Shown: positions 19,257 to 26,860 of the stretch, piece by piece
Layout: each line of letters begins with the position of its first letter
Position numbering within the stretch: position 1 is the stretch's first letter
Assembly (NCBI RefSeq): GCF_022414595.1
Contig: NZ_JADWYO010000001.1
Span: forward strand, 62,001 to 126,000
Direction: 5' to 3'
DNA length: 64,000 bases
Source: Streptomyces sp. MUM 203J
Lineage (GTDB): Bacteria > Actinomycetota > Actinomycetes > Streptomycetales > Streptomycetaceae
The notes under the pieces: model-generated
What the model was told of the DNA's origin: nothing
Database searches by the model: none
The model's input: only the letters and a program-made list of their open reading frames with translations
Translations under genes and position numbers: made by a program

Positions 19257-21159
19257 TCCTGACCGTGCGATCGGCTCCGGCGGTGACCAGCATGGTGCCG
19301 TCGGGGCTGAAGGCGAGGTCGCAGACGGGGTCCGTGTGTGGCGGGATGCGTGACAGGAGTTCGCCGCTGGTGGCGTCCCAAAGGCGCGCTTCCCTGCCCC
19401 CGCAGGTCGCGATCCAGTCGCCGCGGGGACTGAACGCCACACGCAGCTTGCTGTCGATGCGCTCCCCCAGGTCGAGGTCGAGGAGCCTGCCGCCGGAGCG
19501 GGTGTCCACAACGCACAGACCCTGGCTGAGCGACGGGTTCTGGAATTCGACCGGCAGGGCAAGTCTGGTTCCGTCCGGGCTGAAGGCGAGGCTGCCCGGG
19601 GAGATCTTGATCCGCTTGATCGGCACGGCCAGGACGATGGAGCCGCTTGCCGCGTCCACGACGGAGACCGCACAGGAGACCGCGCGCGGTCCGCCCACCG
19701 CGAGGAGACGGCCGTCCGGGCTGAAGGTCACGTCGTTCGGGCCGCTGACGCCTCCACGGGCACGCAGGAGCCGTTCACCGGTGCGCGTGTCCCATACGTG
19801 GACCCACCCACCGCCCGCGGTGGCGATCCGGGCTCCGTCGGGGCTGAACGCGAGGTGGTGCGCACTCCCCCCGAGGTCGAACCCCTGGCGCTCGCTCCCG
19901 GTGGCGGCGTCCCAGATCCGGAGCCACTTCCAGCCCTTGCGGCGGACTGTGGCAAGAAGTGCGCCGTCCTGGCTGACGGCCAGCGTCGGGGACTCCAGCC
20001 AGCCGGTGCGGTGGACGATGCGGTGGACCTCGTCTCCCGCGTGGTCGATGACGACGACGGTCCCGTTGGTCATGGCGTAGACCATATGGCGCCCGCCGGA
20101 GCAGAAGGCCACGGCGACGGCGTCCTTGTCCGTGCGGAAAGCTCTGCGGGGCACGGGGACGGGGACCGCGGACACAGGAACCGGGGGGATTGCGGGCGGA
20201 GCCACGGGAGGCGGAGGCCCGGGGGCCGGGGCGGTGGGTGCGGCCGACGGCGGGACGATCGGGCGCCGTTCCGGTTCGGCGGGTGCCGGCACCTGTGTGG
20301 GGGCGTACGCGGGCGCCGCCTGGTCGAGGCGCCGCAACGTCTGAGCGACTTCGGCAGCGGAGCCGTACCGCTGGTCGGGCTCCTTCCGGAGCAGGGTGAG
20401 CACCAGCTCGTCCCACGCCGGTGTGACCCCGGTCGCGACGGAGCTGGGCGCGGGGGGCTCCTGGGTGAGGTGGGCGGTGAGATGACCCATGGCGTCGGGT
20501 GCGTCGAACGGCAGTCGGCCGGTGATCATCTCGAAGAGCACACACCCGAGCGCGTACAGATCGCTGTACGTCCCGGGGTGGCCCCGCGCCTGTTCGGGCG
20601 CCATGTACTGGGGCGTGCCCACGATGAACCCGGTCTGGGTGAGGCGCCCCTGCGTCGCGGAGGGGTCCGCCGCCCGCGCGATCCCGAAATCGAGCAGCTT
20701 GACCACACCTGACGCGGTGATGAGGACGTTGGAGGGCTTGATGTCCCGGTGCAGCACACCCACCGCGTGCGCCTCTCCGAGCGCATCGGCCATCTGCGCG
20801 CCCCAGCGGCTTGCCTGTGGCAGGGCGAGGGGGTGCCGCCGCAGGACGGCGTCCAGCCCCTCGCCCCGCACCAGCTCCATGACCAGGAACGGTGTTCGGC
20901 CCTCCCCGGCCTCGGCCTCACCGAGATCGTGAACGGTCACGATGGACGGGTGCTGGAGCGCGGCCGTGATCCGCGCCTCCCTCAGGAACCTGGCGCGCGC
21001 GTCGTCGCCCCGGCTTCCGCCACCGGCCAGGAGCGAGATCACCTTGACGGCGACCAGCCGTTCGAGCGTCTCGTCCCGCGCTTCCCAGACCTGCCCCATC
21101 CCGCCTTCGCCAAGCGGTCGCAGCATCCGGTACCGGCCCCCGAGCACCAGGTCTCGCAC
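19180..21159 (-). CDS. Serine/threonine protein kinase with C-terminal WD40 propeller
   Basis: About 659 residues. The kinase domain (about residues 5-270) has the glycine loop LGEGGMGQVWEA, VAVKVI, catalytic loop HRDIKPSN, DFGIA and the GTPQYMAPEQ activation segment. A proline-rich linker of about 60 residues follows, then seven WD40-like blades (LAFSPDGARIATAGGG, VTFSPDGRLLAVGG, LAFSPDGTMLVTAGADRTV). No transmembrane helix is visible, unlike PknB, so it is probably cytosolic with a protein- or state-sensing propeller. The GTG at 21159 is chosen because GGGGGAG lies just upstream; the frame is open to 21198. Its last codons overlap the end of the ABC exporter gene tail to tail. Confidence 0.92.
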   Translation of the reverse strand: MRDLVLGGRYRMLRPLGEGGMGQVWEARDETLERLVAVKVISLLAGGGSRGDDARARFLREARITAALQHPSIVTVHDLGEAEAGEGRTPFLVMELVRGEGLDAVLRRHPLALPQASRWGAQMADALGEAHAVGVLHRDIKPSNVLITASGVVKLLDFGIARAADPSATQGRLTQTGFIVGTPQYMAPEQARGHPGTYSDLYALGCVLFEMITGRLPFDAPDAMGHLTAHLTQEPPAPSSVATGVTPAWDELVLTLLRKEPDQRYGSAAEVAQTLRRLDQAAPAYAPTQVPAPAEPERRPIVPPSAAPTAPAPGPPPPVAPPAIPPVPVSAVPVPVPRRAFRTDKDAVAVAFCSGGRHMVYAMTNGTVVVIDHAGDEVHRIVHRTGWLESPTLAVSQDGALLATVRRKGWKWLRIWDAATGSERQGFDLGGSAHHLAFSPDGARIATAGGGWVHVWDTRTGERLLRARGGVSGPNDVTFSPDGRLLAVGGPRAVSCAVSVVDAASGSIVLAVPIKRIKISPGSLAFSPDGTRLALPVEFQNPSLSQGLCVVDTRSGGRLLDLDLGERIDSKLRVAFSPRGDWIATCGGREARLWDATSGELLSRIPPHTDPVCDLAFSPDGTMLVTAGADRTVRITDLTAPPGSPATPGAARRNGPRPR

Positions 21160-21234
21160 GGATCTCCCCCAATCCGTCTTGATGACGGCGCCCATCATAG
21201 GGCGGCGAGGCGGCCGGAGCCGGGGGTTGGACCG

Positions 21235-21558
21235 CTACTGCCAGAAGCACTCGTCGATGACGATCTGCGGGTCAGCGGTGCGGGGGACGAAATGGTAGCG
21301 AAGCCACCCACGCCCCCAGTCGAAGTAGATGATGTGCATGCCACCAGGCCGGGTGGACTGGACAGGTTCGACGCTCATTCCGGCTGGTAGGTCCCGGTCG
21401 GTGTCGATGCCACGGAAATAGGGATCGCGTGCGACGACGAGTTCGGCGCGAGCGGCTTCGGCCAGGACACGGGCCGCCTCGGGGAGCGTGTTACGGCCGT
21501 CCTCGGCATCCTTGGTCCAGTCGGCCTGCCATGGCGGCCCCGTGAACTCGTCCGTCAC
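21235..21558 (-). CDS. Small protein, possible RelE-fold toxin partner of DUF6247
   Basis: 107 residues, beginning VTDEFTGPPWQADW. The GTG start overlaps the stop of the upstream gene (GTGA), so the two are translationally coupled. The N-terminal half is helical (ARVLAEAARAELVVARD). The C-terminal half alternates strands, GGMHIIYFDWGRGWLRYHFV and QIVIDECF, which resembles compact RelE/ParE-like or Barstar-size folds. I do not recognise a named family. The two-gene layout, sizes and accessory setting suggest a toxin-antitoxin module; this is inference, and no catalytic residues are assigned. Confidence 0.6.
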   Translation of the reverse strand: MTDEFTGPPWQADWTKDAEDGRNTLPEAARVLAEAARAELVVARDPYFRGIDTDRDLPAGMSVEPVQSTRPGGMHIIYFDWGRGWLRYHFVPRTADPQIVIDECFWQ

Positions 21559-21899
21559 TGGCCGGGCTCCGCCTTCGCAGCGGCGCGGCGAAGACGTCCG
21601 GCCTCTTCGATGAGGGCCTTCGCGCGCGTGTAGTCGGGTTCGCGGGCGGCCTCGTCCTCCAGGCGGTGGACCGCGGCTTCCAGGCGCGGGTCGCGGGCGA
21701 GTGCGTACTCGCCCCACCATCGGGCCATGAAGGCGGGGACGGGAGCCAGGTCGTAGGCGTCAGCGATGTCGCGGCGCCAGTGACGGTCGAAGTCGACAAG
21801 GAGTTTCGGTGTGTGCTGCGCGATGGCCGCGCGGAGGGCCTTGGGGGTGTATTCGGGCATCGGGGGAACGGCTCCCGCGCCGTGCGTGGCTGTGGTCAT
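21555..21899 (-). CDS. DUF6247 family protein
   Basis: 114 residues. The core YTPKALRAAIAQHTPKLLVDF, followed by APVPAFMARWWGEYALARDP and a helical C-terminus (EEAGRLRRAAAKAE), matches the actinobacterial DUF6247 pattern as I remember it. The ATG at 21899 has AAAGGA upstream; the frame stays open to 21977. It is the first gene of a two-gene unit and overlaps the next one by four bases. Members often sit beside small toxin-like genes, so it may be the antitoxin, but this is not shown. Confidence 0.7.
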   Translation of the reverse strand: MTTATHGAGAVPPMPEYTPKALRAAIAQHTPKLLVDFDRHWRRDIADAYDLAPVPAFMARWWGEYALARDPRLEAAVHRLEDEAAREPDYTRAKALIEEAGRLRRAAAKAEPGQ

Positions 21900-21930
21900 C
21901 GGCTGAGCGGTCCTTTCGCGACGGAAGCTG

Positions 21931-22328
21931 TCAGGCGTGCCCGGCACCATCAGGGCGCCGAGGGTTCGGTACGTCATTATTCTCCCGCTGCTGGCCGCCG
22001 CGCGGCGCGTACATGATCAGGCCCACGCCGACCAGGCAGACCAGCGCCCCCGTCACGTCCGACCGGTCCGGCCGCACTCCGTCCATCACCATTCCTCATG
22101 CCGACGCCCCCGCCACGAGCACTCCGCCGTACGCGGCCAGGATCCGCCCGAAGTGCGGGTCCGTCTGAAAAGCAGCGACGAACCCGTACGCACCGAGAGC
22201 TGGCGCCCCGGCCCCCGCTCACCTCCAGCCCCGGTGCTCTCGTACGCCCTCCCGCACACGAGCCAGGCGCCGCCAATCCCGAACAGGGCGGCCAGCACGA
22301 ACAGGGCGACGGAACGGACGACGGTCAC
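21931..22328 (-). pseudogene. ynfA: Broken YnfA/UPF0060-type small membrane protein gene
   Basis: Reading leftwards from the GTG at 22328 gives VTVVRSVALFVLAALFGIGG then AWLV, the YnfA N-terminus. After a frame change come REGVREHRGW and an in-frame stop, and in another stretch [19 protein letters not shown] then [14 protein letters not shown] at about 22098 replaces the expected Trp of the SLAWGM motif, and [20 protein letters not shown] then [12 protein letters not shown] completes the family pattern. All four helices of the 110-residue family can be followed, but at least one frameshift and two stops interrupt them. Known members are four-helix membrane proteins of unclear role. It should be inactive here. 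Confidence 0.8.
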
Positions 22329-22450
22329 GGCAGAGTCCTTCGGGCGGGGCGAACGGTCGGCAGAACCTGGTCCTGTGGTCCATGGACCTGTGGCCCGCAC
22401 TCTGCCCCCTGCAACCGCGCCCCTGAGTGGCTCGCCTTCGCCGGGCCGGG

Positions 22451-22915
22451 TTACTCGGCCTCGCCTCTGACGGCGACTCCTTCGTACGCGGCAAGGGCGG
22501 CCTGATGGAGGGCGTAGAGTTTGTCGAGGTCCTCGGAGGACACCGAATCCTGCACCAGCAACCTGCCGGCCCTGTCCTCCACGGCCGCCCATGCCTGGCG
22601 GGCCCGCTTGTTGGCCCGGCGCCGAGCGTCGCTCCGCAGAAACGCCGCCCCCGCGGCCAGCCCTGCGGCCGTGAGCGCCATCAGCGCGGCCGGAATACGG
22701 GCATCGGCCGAGGCCAGCCCCGTCGCGCCGGACACTCCGGCCAGCAGGGCGGCGGGAAACCCGAGGGCGATCTCGACCTTCACCCACCTGCCGGCCCGCC
22801 TGTCCGACAGGCTCCTGTGCCGGGCAGCCTCGTCACGGAGCCGCTCGACCTCGACGCGCGGGTGGAGTCGGGGCCCGTCCAGCCCCGACACCGAAGCATC
22901 AGAATCAGTCGCCAT
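22451..22915 (-). CDS. Two-helix membrane protein, SLATT-like topology
   Basis: 154 residues from the ATG at 22915. An N-terminal basic helical segment (VEVERLRDEAARHRSLSDRR) is followed by two adjacent transmembrane helices (VEIALGFPAALLAGVSGATG and PAALMALTAAGLAAGAAFL) and a long cytosolic helical tail (NKRARQAWAAVEDRAG, SSEDLDKLYALHQAALAAYE). A cytosolic helix, two membrane helices and a helical tail is the layout of SLATT/DUF4231-type proteins, some of which are effectors of nucleotide-signalling defence. I see no specific motif that proves this, and no sensor gene is next to it. The function is unknown. Confidence 0.6.
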   Translation of the reverse strand: MATDSDASVSGLDGPRLHPRVEVERLRDEAARHRSLSDRRAGRWVKVEIALGFPAALLAGVSGATGLASADARIPAALMALTAAGLAAGAAFLRSDARRRANKRARQAWAAVEDRAGRLLVQDSVSSEDLDKLYALHQAALAAYEGVAVRGEAE

Positions 22916-23004
22916 GACGGGATTCAACCCGCCATCGGCGCAGGCGATTTACTACGCCGCCGACAGTATTCCGACGCCCCGTTCGTCAACCTCCGACAGA
23001 ACCC

Positions 23005-23196
23005 TCAGTCCACGTGCGCGGTTTCGAGATGACGGCGAAACAACACGTTCGCGTCCGTCGCGGCGCTTGCGTCACCCCGATGCCGGGCCTCCGCGCGCTG
23101 CGCGGCGAGTTCCAGGCAGGCCGGGCAGCCGGGGACGGCTGCGGGCGGGCGCGAGGGATCGTAGACGTATGTTCCAGATACGGCTGCTTGTTCCAT
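23005..23196 (-). CDS. Small conserved hypothetical protein
   Basis: 63 residues with a ribosome site (GGAG five to six bases before the ATG). The sequence has CPACLELAAQR and ends FRRHLETAHVD, so it resembles half of a zinc-finger (CxxC...HxxxH) and may bind one metal ion. Such proteins commonly sit next to XRE/DUF5753-DUF397 genes in Streptomyces; here it diverges from one. No function is known. Confidence 0.65.
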   Translation of the reverse strand: MEQAAVSGTYVYDPSRPPAAVPGCPACLELAAQRAEARHRGDASAATDANVLFRRHLETAHVD

Positions 23197-23334
23197 GAGT
23201 GCTCCGTACAGGGATAGACGCCTCCCACGACGGAGGCGCGTGACTACCCTGATTCCCCTCGGCGTTGCGTAGCGCGTAGAACCAACTCAACGCTCAGCGC
23301 GTGAGACTGGCGGACGGGCACAGAGGAGGACACG

Positions 23335-24242
23335 GTGACCCAAGAGGCGGCGCCCTACACCACAGCCGCGATGTTCGGGGAGGTCCTGAAGCTCTGCCGC
23401 AAGGCGGCGGGCATGACACAGGCCGCCCTGGCCCGCGAGGCCCCATGCGGCCGCTCGCACGTCGCCCATGTGGAGCGGGCAAGCAGGTCCCCCAGGACAC
23501 CTTCGCCATCAAGTGCGACGAGGTCCTGAAGACCGGCGCAGTGTTGCAGGACATGCGGGGGAAGATCGACTGGTACCCGAATGTCGAGCACCCCTACTGG
23601 TTCCGGCGACGTGCCCTGATGGACGCGAGGGCCACAGCGATTCGCCTGTACGAGACGCATTTCATGCCCGGCCTGTTGCAGACCGGGGACTACAGTTCGA
23701 GCCCAGTTCTCCATGCACGTTGCGGACCTTGAGAAGATCGAAGAGCGGATCAGAGCTCGACTGAGCCGACAGCCCCGCTTCCTGGCTCCTGGCGGCCCAC
23801 TACTCATGGCAGTCCTGGACGAGAGCTGCCTGCGGAACGTGGTGGGAAGCGCCGCCGTCATGCGCAGCCAATGCGCGCACCTCCTTGACGTGGGCCGGCG
23901 CCCCAACATCAGGATCCAGGTGGTTCCGGCCGACCGTCCGGGCTCGGCCTCAAGACCTCCATGTACCTGATTTCGCTTCCGGGCGAACTCGACTGCGTCT
24001 ACTCGGAGTCCCTCAACGGAGGCCATTTCCTGGACGATCCGCACGTCTACGCCAGGTACAGCCAAGCCTATGATGTGCTCAGGGCTGATGTCCTGTCTGC
24101 CCAGGACTCAGCGGCTCTGATCAGAGACGTGATGGAGGGGTACCGGCGCCATGGACTGGATCAAGAGCAGCTCCGGCGGCCCGGACGGCGGCGAGTGCGT
24201 GGAAATCGCCCCCGCCGCCCCCGGCGTCGTCCCCGTCCGTGA
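23335..24242 (+). pseudogene. Frameshifted XRE regulator with DUF5753 domain
   Basis: The GTG at 23335 has GGAGG upstream and starts an intact helix-turn-helix (AAMFGEVLKLCRKAAGMTQA). The frame is lost near 23475, where VEAGKQVPQDTF is expected but one base is missing. It continues in another frame (DTFAIKCDEVLKTGAVLQDM, then EHPYWFRR, FMPGLLQTGDYS), shifts again near 23703 (QFSMHVADLEKIEERIR) and again near 23940 (LGLKTSMYLISLPGELDCVY). Concatenated, the pieces give a complete DUF5753 regulator of about 285 residues. Three independent shifts make a working protein unlikely, unless the assembly is at fault. The intact partner DUF397 gene follows directly. Confidence 0.85.
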
Positions 24243-24336
24243 CAGCAAGGCGCCCCACGGCCCCGTCCTCGCCTTCGACCGTGCCGCGTGGGCGTCCTTC
24301 GTGAGCGCCGTACAGCGCGGGGGCTTCGACGCCTGA
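24151..24336 (+). CDS. DUF397 domain protein
   Basis: 61 residues, complete: MDWIKSSSGGPDGGECVEIA then VPVRDSKAPHGPVLAFDRAAW and a short tail. This is the typical DUF397 pattern. These small proteins are encoded directly after, and usually overlapping, XRE/DUF5753 regulators and are thought to be their partner, sometimes described as toxin-like. Here the regulator upstream is broken, so DUF397 is either an orphan or also non-functional. GGAGGGG lies 10-11 bases upstream of the ATG. Confidence 0.88.
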   Translation: MDWIKSSSGGPDGGECVEIAPAAPGVVPVRDSKAPHGPVLAFDRAAWASFVSAVQRGGFDA

Positions 24337-24422
24337 CGGCGTAGCTCGCCGTGCGCGTGCAGGAACCGCGGCGGACACTAAGCCCAGGGGGCCGAGGCGT
24401 ACCGGAGCGAAGGGCCGCGGTG

Positions 24423-25202
24423 ATGGGCACGTACGTGGAACTGCCCGGTGTCAGGACGTGGTACGAGACCGAGGGCTCGGGTGACCCGGTCGTCCTGCTG
24501 CACGGGGGTTTCTGCACCAACGAGACATGGGGCCCGCAGCGCGCCGACCTCGCCGCGCGGTTCCGGCTGTTCCTGCCCGAGCGGCGGGGGCACGGCCACA
24601 CGCCGGACGTGCCGGGGCCGGCCTCGTACCAGGACATGGCCGACGACACCGCCGCGTTCCTGGAGGAGGTGGTCGGCGGTCCCGCCCACCTCGTGGGGTG
24701 GAGCGACGGCGGGATCATCGCCCTCCTCGTGGCGTCCGCCCGGCCGGACCTGGTCCGCAAGGCGGTGGTCACGGGCGCCAGCTTCCTGCCCGCCCCCAAG
24801 TGCGCCGCGGCGCCGGGGCTGCTCGACCAGATGTCTCCCGACGCCCCGGAGCTGGCGCCGTTCCGGGAGATGTACGCCGCGGTGTCACCGGACGGCGCCG
24901 AGCACTGGCCGGTCGTGACGGGCAAGTTGACCGGGATGTTCCGTACGCAGCCGAACATCCCGACGGAGGACCTGGCCCGCATCGGCGCGCCCACGCTCGT
25001 CCTCTCCGGGGACGACGACGTGGTCTCGCTGGAGCACACCATCGCCCTGTATCGGGCGGTGCCCGGCTCCGAGCTGGCCGTCGTCCCCGGCACTTCTCAC
25101 GCGCTGCTCATGGAGAAGCCGGATCTGGTGAACCGGATCATTCTCGACTTCCTCGGCGAGGAGCCGGTCGAGACGATGTACCCGGTGCGCCGCCGCGCCT
25201 GA
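24423..25202 (+). CDS. Alpha/beta-fold hydrolase
   Basis: 259 residues. The oxyanion loop VVLLHGGFCTNETWGPQ, nucleophile elbow GWSDGG (Ser near residue 96), the LVLSGDDDVVS acid region and the C-terminal PGTSHALLMEKP histidine form a full catalytic triad. This fold covers esterases, haloperoxidase-like enzymes and lactonases; the substrate cannot be told. The ATG at 24423 has AAGGG upstream (GTGATG offers a GTG three bases earlier). It is convergent with the rhodanese gene 10 bp downstream. Confidence 0.88.
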   Translation: MGTYVELPGVRTWYETEGSGDPVVLLHGGFCTNETWGPQRADLAARFRLFLPERRGHGHTPDVPGPASYQDMADDTAAFLEEVVGGPAHLVGWSDGGIIALLVASARPDLVRKAVVTGASFLPAPKCAAAPGLLDQMSPDAPELAPFREMYAAVSPDGAEHWPVVTGKLTGMFRTQPNIPTEDLARIGAPTLVLSGDDDVVSLEHTIALYRAVPGSELAVVPGTSHALLMEKPDLVNRIILDFLGEEPVETMYPVRRRA

Positions 25203-25212
25203 GGCGGGGCGG

Positions 25213-25551
25213 TCAGGCGGCCGGGGACGCGGACACGACGGGCAGGCCCGCCTCCACCCAGTCCTGGATGCCCTCGCGGTACTTGCGGACGTTGCCGTAG
25301 CCGAGCGCGGTGAGCCGGTCGGCGACCTGGCCGCTGTTGCCGCAGGCGGGGTTGGAGCAGTACGTGACGATCGCCGCGTCACGGTCGGGGAGCCGGGTCG
25401 CGGCGTGGGCGTCGACCTCGGACGGGGCGAGTTCGACGGCGCCGGGGATGTGCTGCTGCGCGTAGTACGCGCCGCCCAGCGTGTCGACGACGGTCACCGC
25501 GCCGGCCTCGATCGCGGCCTTCAGTTCGTCACGGGTGATGAGAGCGGTCAT
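25213..25551 (-). CDS. Single-domain rhodanese-like protein
   Basis: 112 residues. It starts TALITRDELKAAIEAG, has the substrate-entry HIPGAVELAPSEVDA and the active-site loop CSNPACGNSG, whose first Cys would carry the persulfide. Rhodaneses transfer sulfane sulfur. The gene diverges from a TetR regulator; the 41 bp between the two starts plus the beginning of the tetR reading frame hold two matching operator-like palindromes, so the regulator probably controls both. A role in sulfide or thiol stress would be consistent but is inference. Confidence 0.88.
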   Translation of the reverse strand: MTALITRDELKAAIEAGAVTVVDTLGGAYYAQQHIPGAVELAPSEVDAHAATRLPDRDAAIVTYCSNPACGNSGQVADRLTALGYGNVRKYREGIQDWVEAGLPVVSASPAA

Positions 25552-25575
25552 GCCACTACCTCCACATCAGGAAAA

Positions 25576-25623
25576 CGGACTATAGTCCGGTTGTGGCTCA
25601 CGACAGTAACGGACCGCAGTCCG
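25576..25623. promoter_or_regulatory. two TetR-type operators
   Basis: CGGACTATAGTCCG at 25576-25589 is a perfect 14-bp palindrome. CGGACCGCAGTCCG at 25610-25623 has the same five-base arms (CGGAC/GTCCG) and both copies are followed by GGTT. Their centres are 34 bp apart, about three helical turns. They lie between the rhodanese and tetR starts; the second overlaps the first codons of the tetR frame. Confidence 0.7.
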
Positions 25624-26297
25624 GTTTTGCAATGCCCGAGGGGGCCGCCCCCCTGGAACTGCTGCGCACTCCACCCCCTCCCAAGGAGCGCGCCCACGCG
25701 GCCCGCAACCGCGCCGCCGTGCTGGAGGCCGCCGCCGCGCTGTTCGCGGAGCACGGGGTGGGGGCGGTGTCGATGGACCAGGTGGCCGCGGCGGCCGGGG
25801 TCGGAAAGGGCACGCTGTACCGGCGGTTCGGGGACAAGTCCGGGCTGGCCGTGGCACTGCTGGACGCCCGGGAGTGCGCGCTCCAGGAGGCGGTGCTGCA
25901 CGGGCCGCCGCCGCTGGGGCCCGGCGCAGCGGAGGACGAGAGGCTGGCCGCGTTCGTCGACGCGTATCTGGACTACCTGCTGGAACACCTGGACCTGGTA
26001 CGGATGTCGGAGACGGCCGCACCCGGGGCCCGCTACCGGATCGGGGCCTACCGGTTCTGGCACCGCCATCTGGCGATCCTGCTGCGGGGCGCGCCCGACC
26101 CGGACCACACGGCCCATGCACTGCTCGCCGGGATGGCGGCCGAGCATGTCGCCGCGCTGCTCCCCGAGGTGGGCGAGCAGCGGATCCGCGCCGGGCTGCT
26201 GCACCTCGCCCGCGCGTCGCGGCGCGGTTACGATGGGCCGCGGTCAACGGGTGAGCCGGGAGGCGGGCGTGGCACTGGAGATGCGGGACCGGTGTGA
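25593..26297 (+). CDS. TetR-family repressor
   Basis: 234 residues. The N-terminal domain has RAAVLEAAAALFAEHGVGAV followed by the recognition helix region MDQVAAAAGVGKGTLYRRFG, a canonical TetR helix-turn-helix. The C-terminal ligand domain (FVDAYLDYLLEHLDLVRMSE onward) is unspecific. The GTG at 25593 has no ribosome site and may be leaderless; the ATG at 25632 is an alternative that would put both operators in the leader. It probably represses itself, the divergent rhodanese and the overlapping DUF1272 gene. Confidence 0.9.
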   Translation: MAHDSNGPQSGFAMPEGAAPLELLRTPPPPKERAHAARNRAAVLEAAAALFAEHGVGAVSMDQVAAAAGVGKGTLYRRFGDKSGLAVALLDARECALQEAVLHGPPPLGPGAAEDERLAAFVDAYLDYLLEHLDLVRMSETAAPGARYRIGAYRFWHRHLAILLRGAPDPDHTAHALLAGMAAEHVAALLPEVGEQRIRAGLLHLARASRRGYDGPRSTGEPGGGRGTGDAGPV

Positions 26298-26460
26298 GCG
26301 GTGCGAGACGGCGGCGCTGCCGCTCGACGCACCCGCGCGGATCTGCTCGTACGAGTGCACGTTCTGCGTTCCGTGCGGCAACGCGATGCAGGATGTCTGC
26401 CCCAACTGCGGCGGCGAACTGGTCCCCAGGCCGCGCAGGGCGGCGGCGCCGGTCGCCTGA
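26269..26460 (+). CDS. DUF1272 small cysteine-rich protein
   Basis: 63 residues starting VALEMRDRCERCETAALP. Eight cysteines in pairs (CERC, CSYECTFCVPC, CPNC) form a probable double zinc finger, with the family motif ICSYECTFC. The GTG start has GGGAGG five to six bases upstream and overlaps the end of the tetR gene by 29 bp, so the two are coupled. Function unknown; co-expression with a rhodanese hints at thiol or redox biology. Confidence 0.88.
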   Translation: MALEMRDRCERCETAALPLDAPARICSYECTFCVPCGNAMQDVCPNCGGELVPRPRRAAAPVA

Positions 26461-26487
26461 GGGGCGCCCGGGACCCGTACCGACGCG

Positions 26488-26646
26488 TCAGCGGAACTCG
26501 TGGACGACCTCGATGCGGCCCACGATGTGGGCGTTGAACTCGGCTAATTCCGTTGCCGGGCCCCACAGTTCGAGGATCGTCTCGCTGCCCGCCCGCTGGA
26601 CCGGGTATCTGGATACGCAGTCCGTGTCGATCTCGAAGCGGGTCAC
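26488..26646 (-). pseudogene. 3' half of a gene split by the TnpB element
   Basis: 52 codons reading VTRFEIDTDCVSRYPVQRAG then ETILELWGPATELAEFNAHI and VGRIEVVHEFR. This is the C-terminal half of a protein of about 120 residues that Streptomyces annotations call ADP-ribosylation/crystallin J1 (family remembered, not searched). Its N-terminal half lies at 28421-28630 on the same strand, and 1.8 kb of TnpB element separates the two. Rejoining them gives ...HGGVGYVTRFEI... with the reading frame restored. The GTG could start a short peptide, but that is unlikely to be functional. Confidence 0.8.
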
Positions 26647-26649
26647 GTA

Positions 26650-26860
26650 CCGTTCCTAAGGACTGAGCGGGAGTGAGTCCTGTTGCCAGGACTCGTGCTC
26701 AGCCGAATGCCCCGAACGGTGGTGGGCATTCTGGTCGCCCGCTTTCGCTCCGCGTCCGGGCGGCGCGCATCTTGTGCGTGGTCCGGGGATGCGGGGGCGG
26801 GTTTCCTCACACCCTGGGGCAACCGAGCCGGCCTGGGCGGTCCGATGCCCGTAACGATCT
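26650..26860 (-). ncRNA. predicted omega/reRNA region at the tnpB 3' end (approximate)
   Basis: TnpB guide RNAs come from the right end of the element and overlap the tnpB 3' end. Here the tnpB stop lies within about 8 bases of the element end. The last codons form an AGGACT/AGTCCT hairpin (26659-26664 with 26676-26681). The guide would then be flanking DNA, TACGTGACCCGCTTCGAG read leftwards from 26649. The 5' limit is a guess. Confidence 0.35.
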
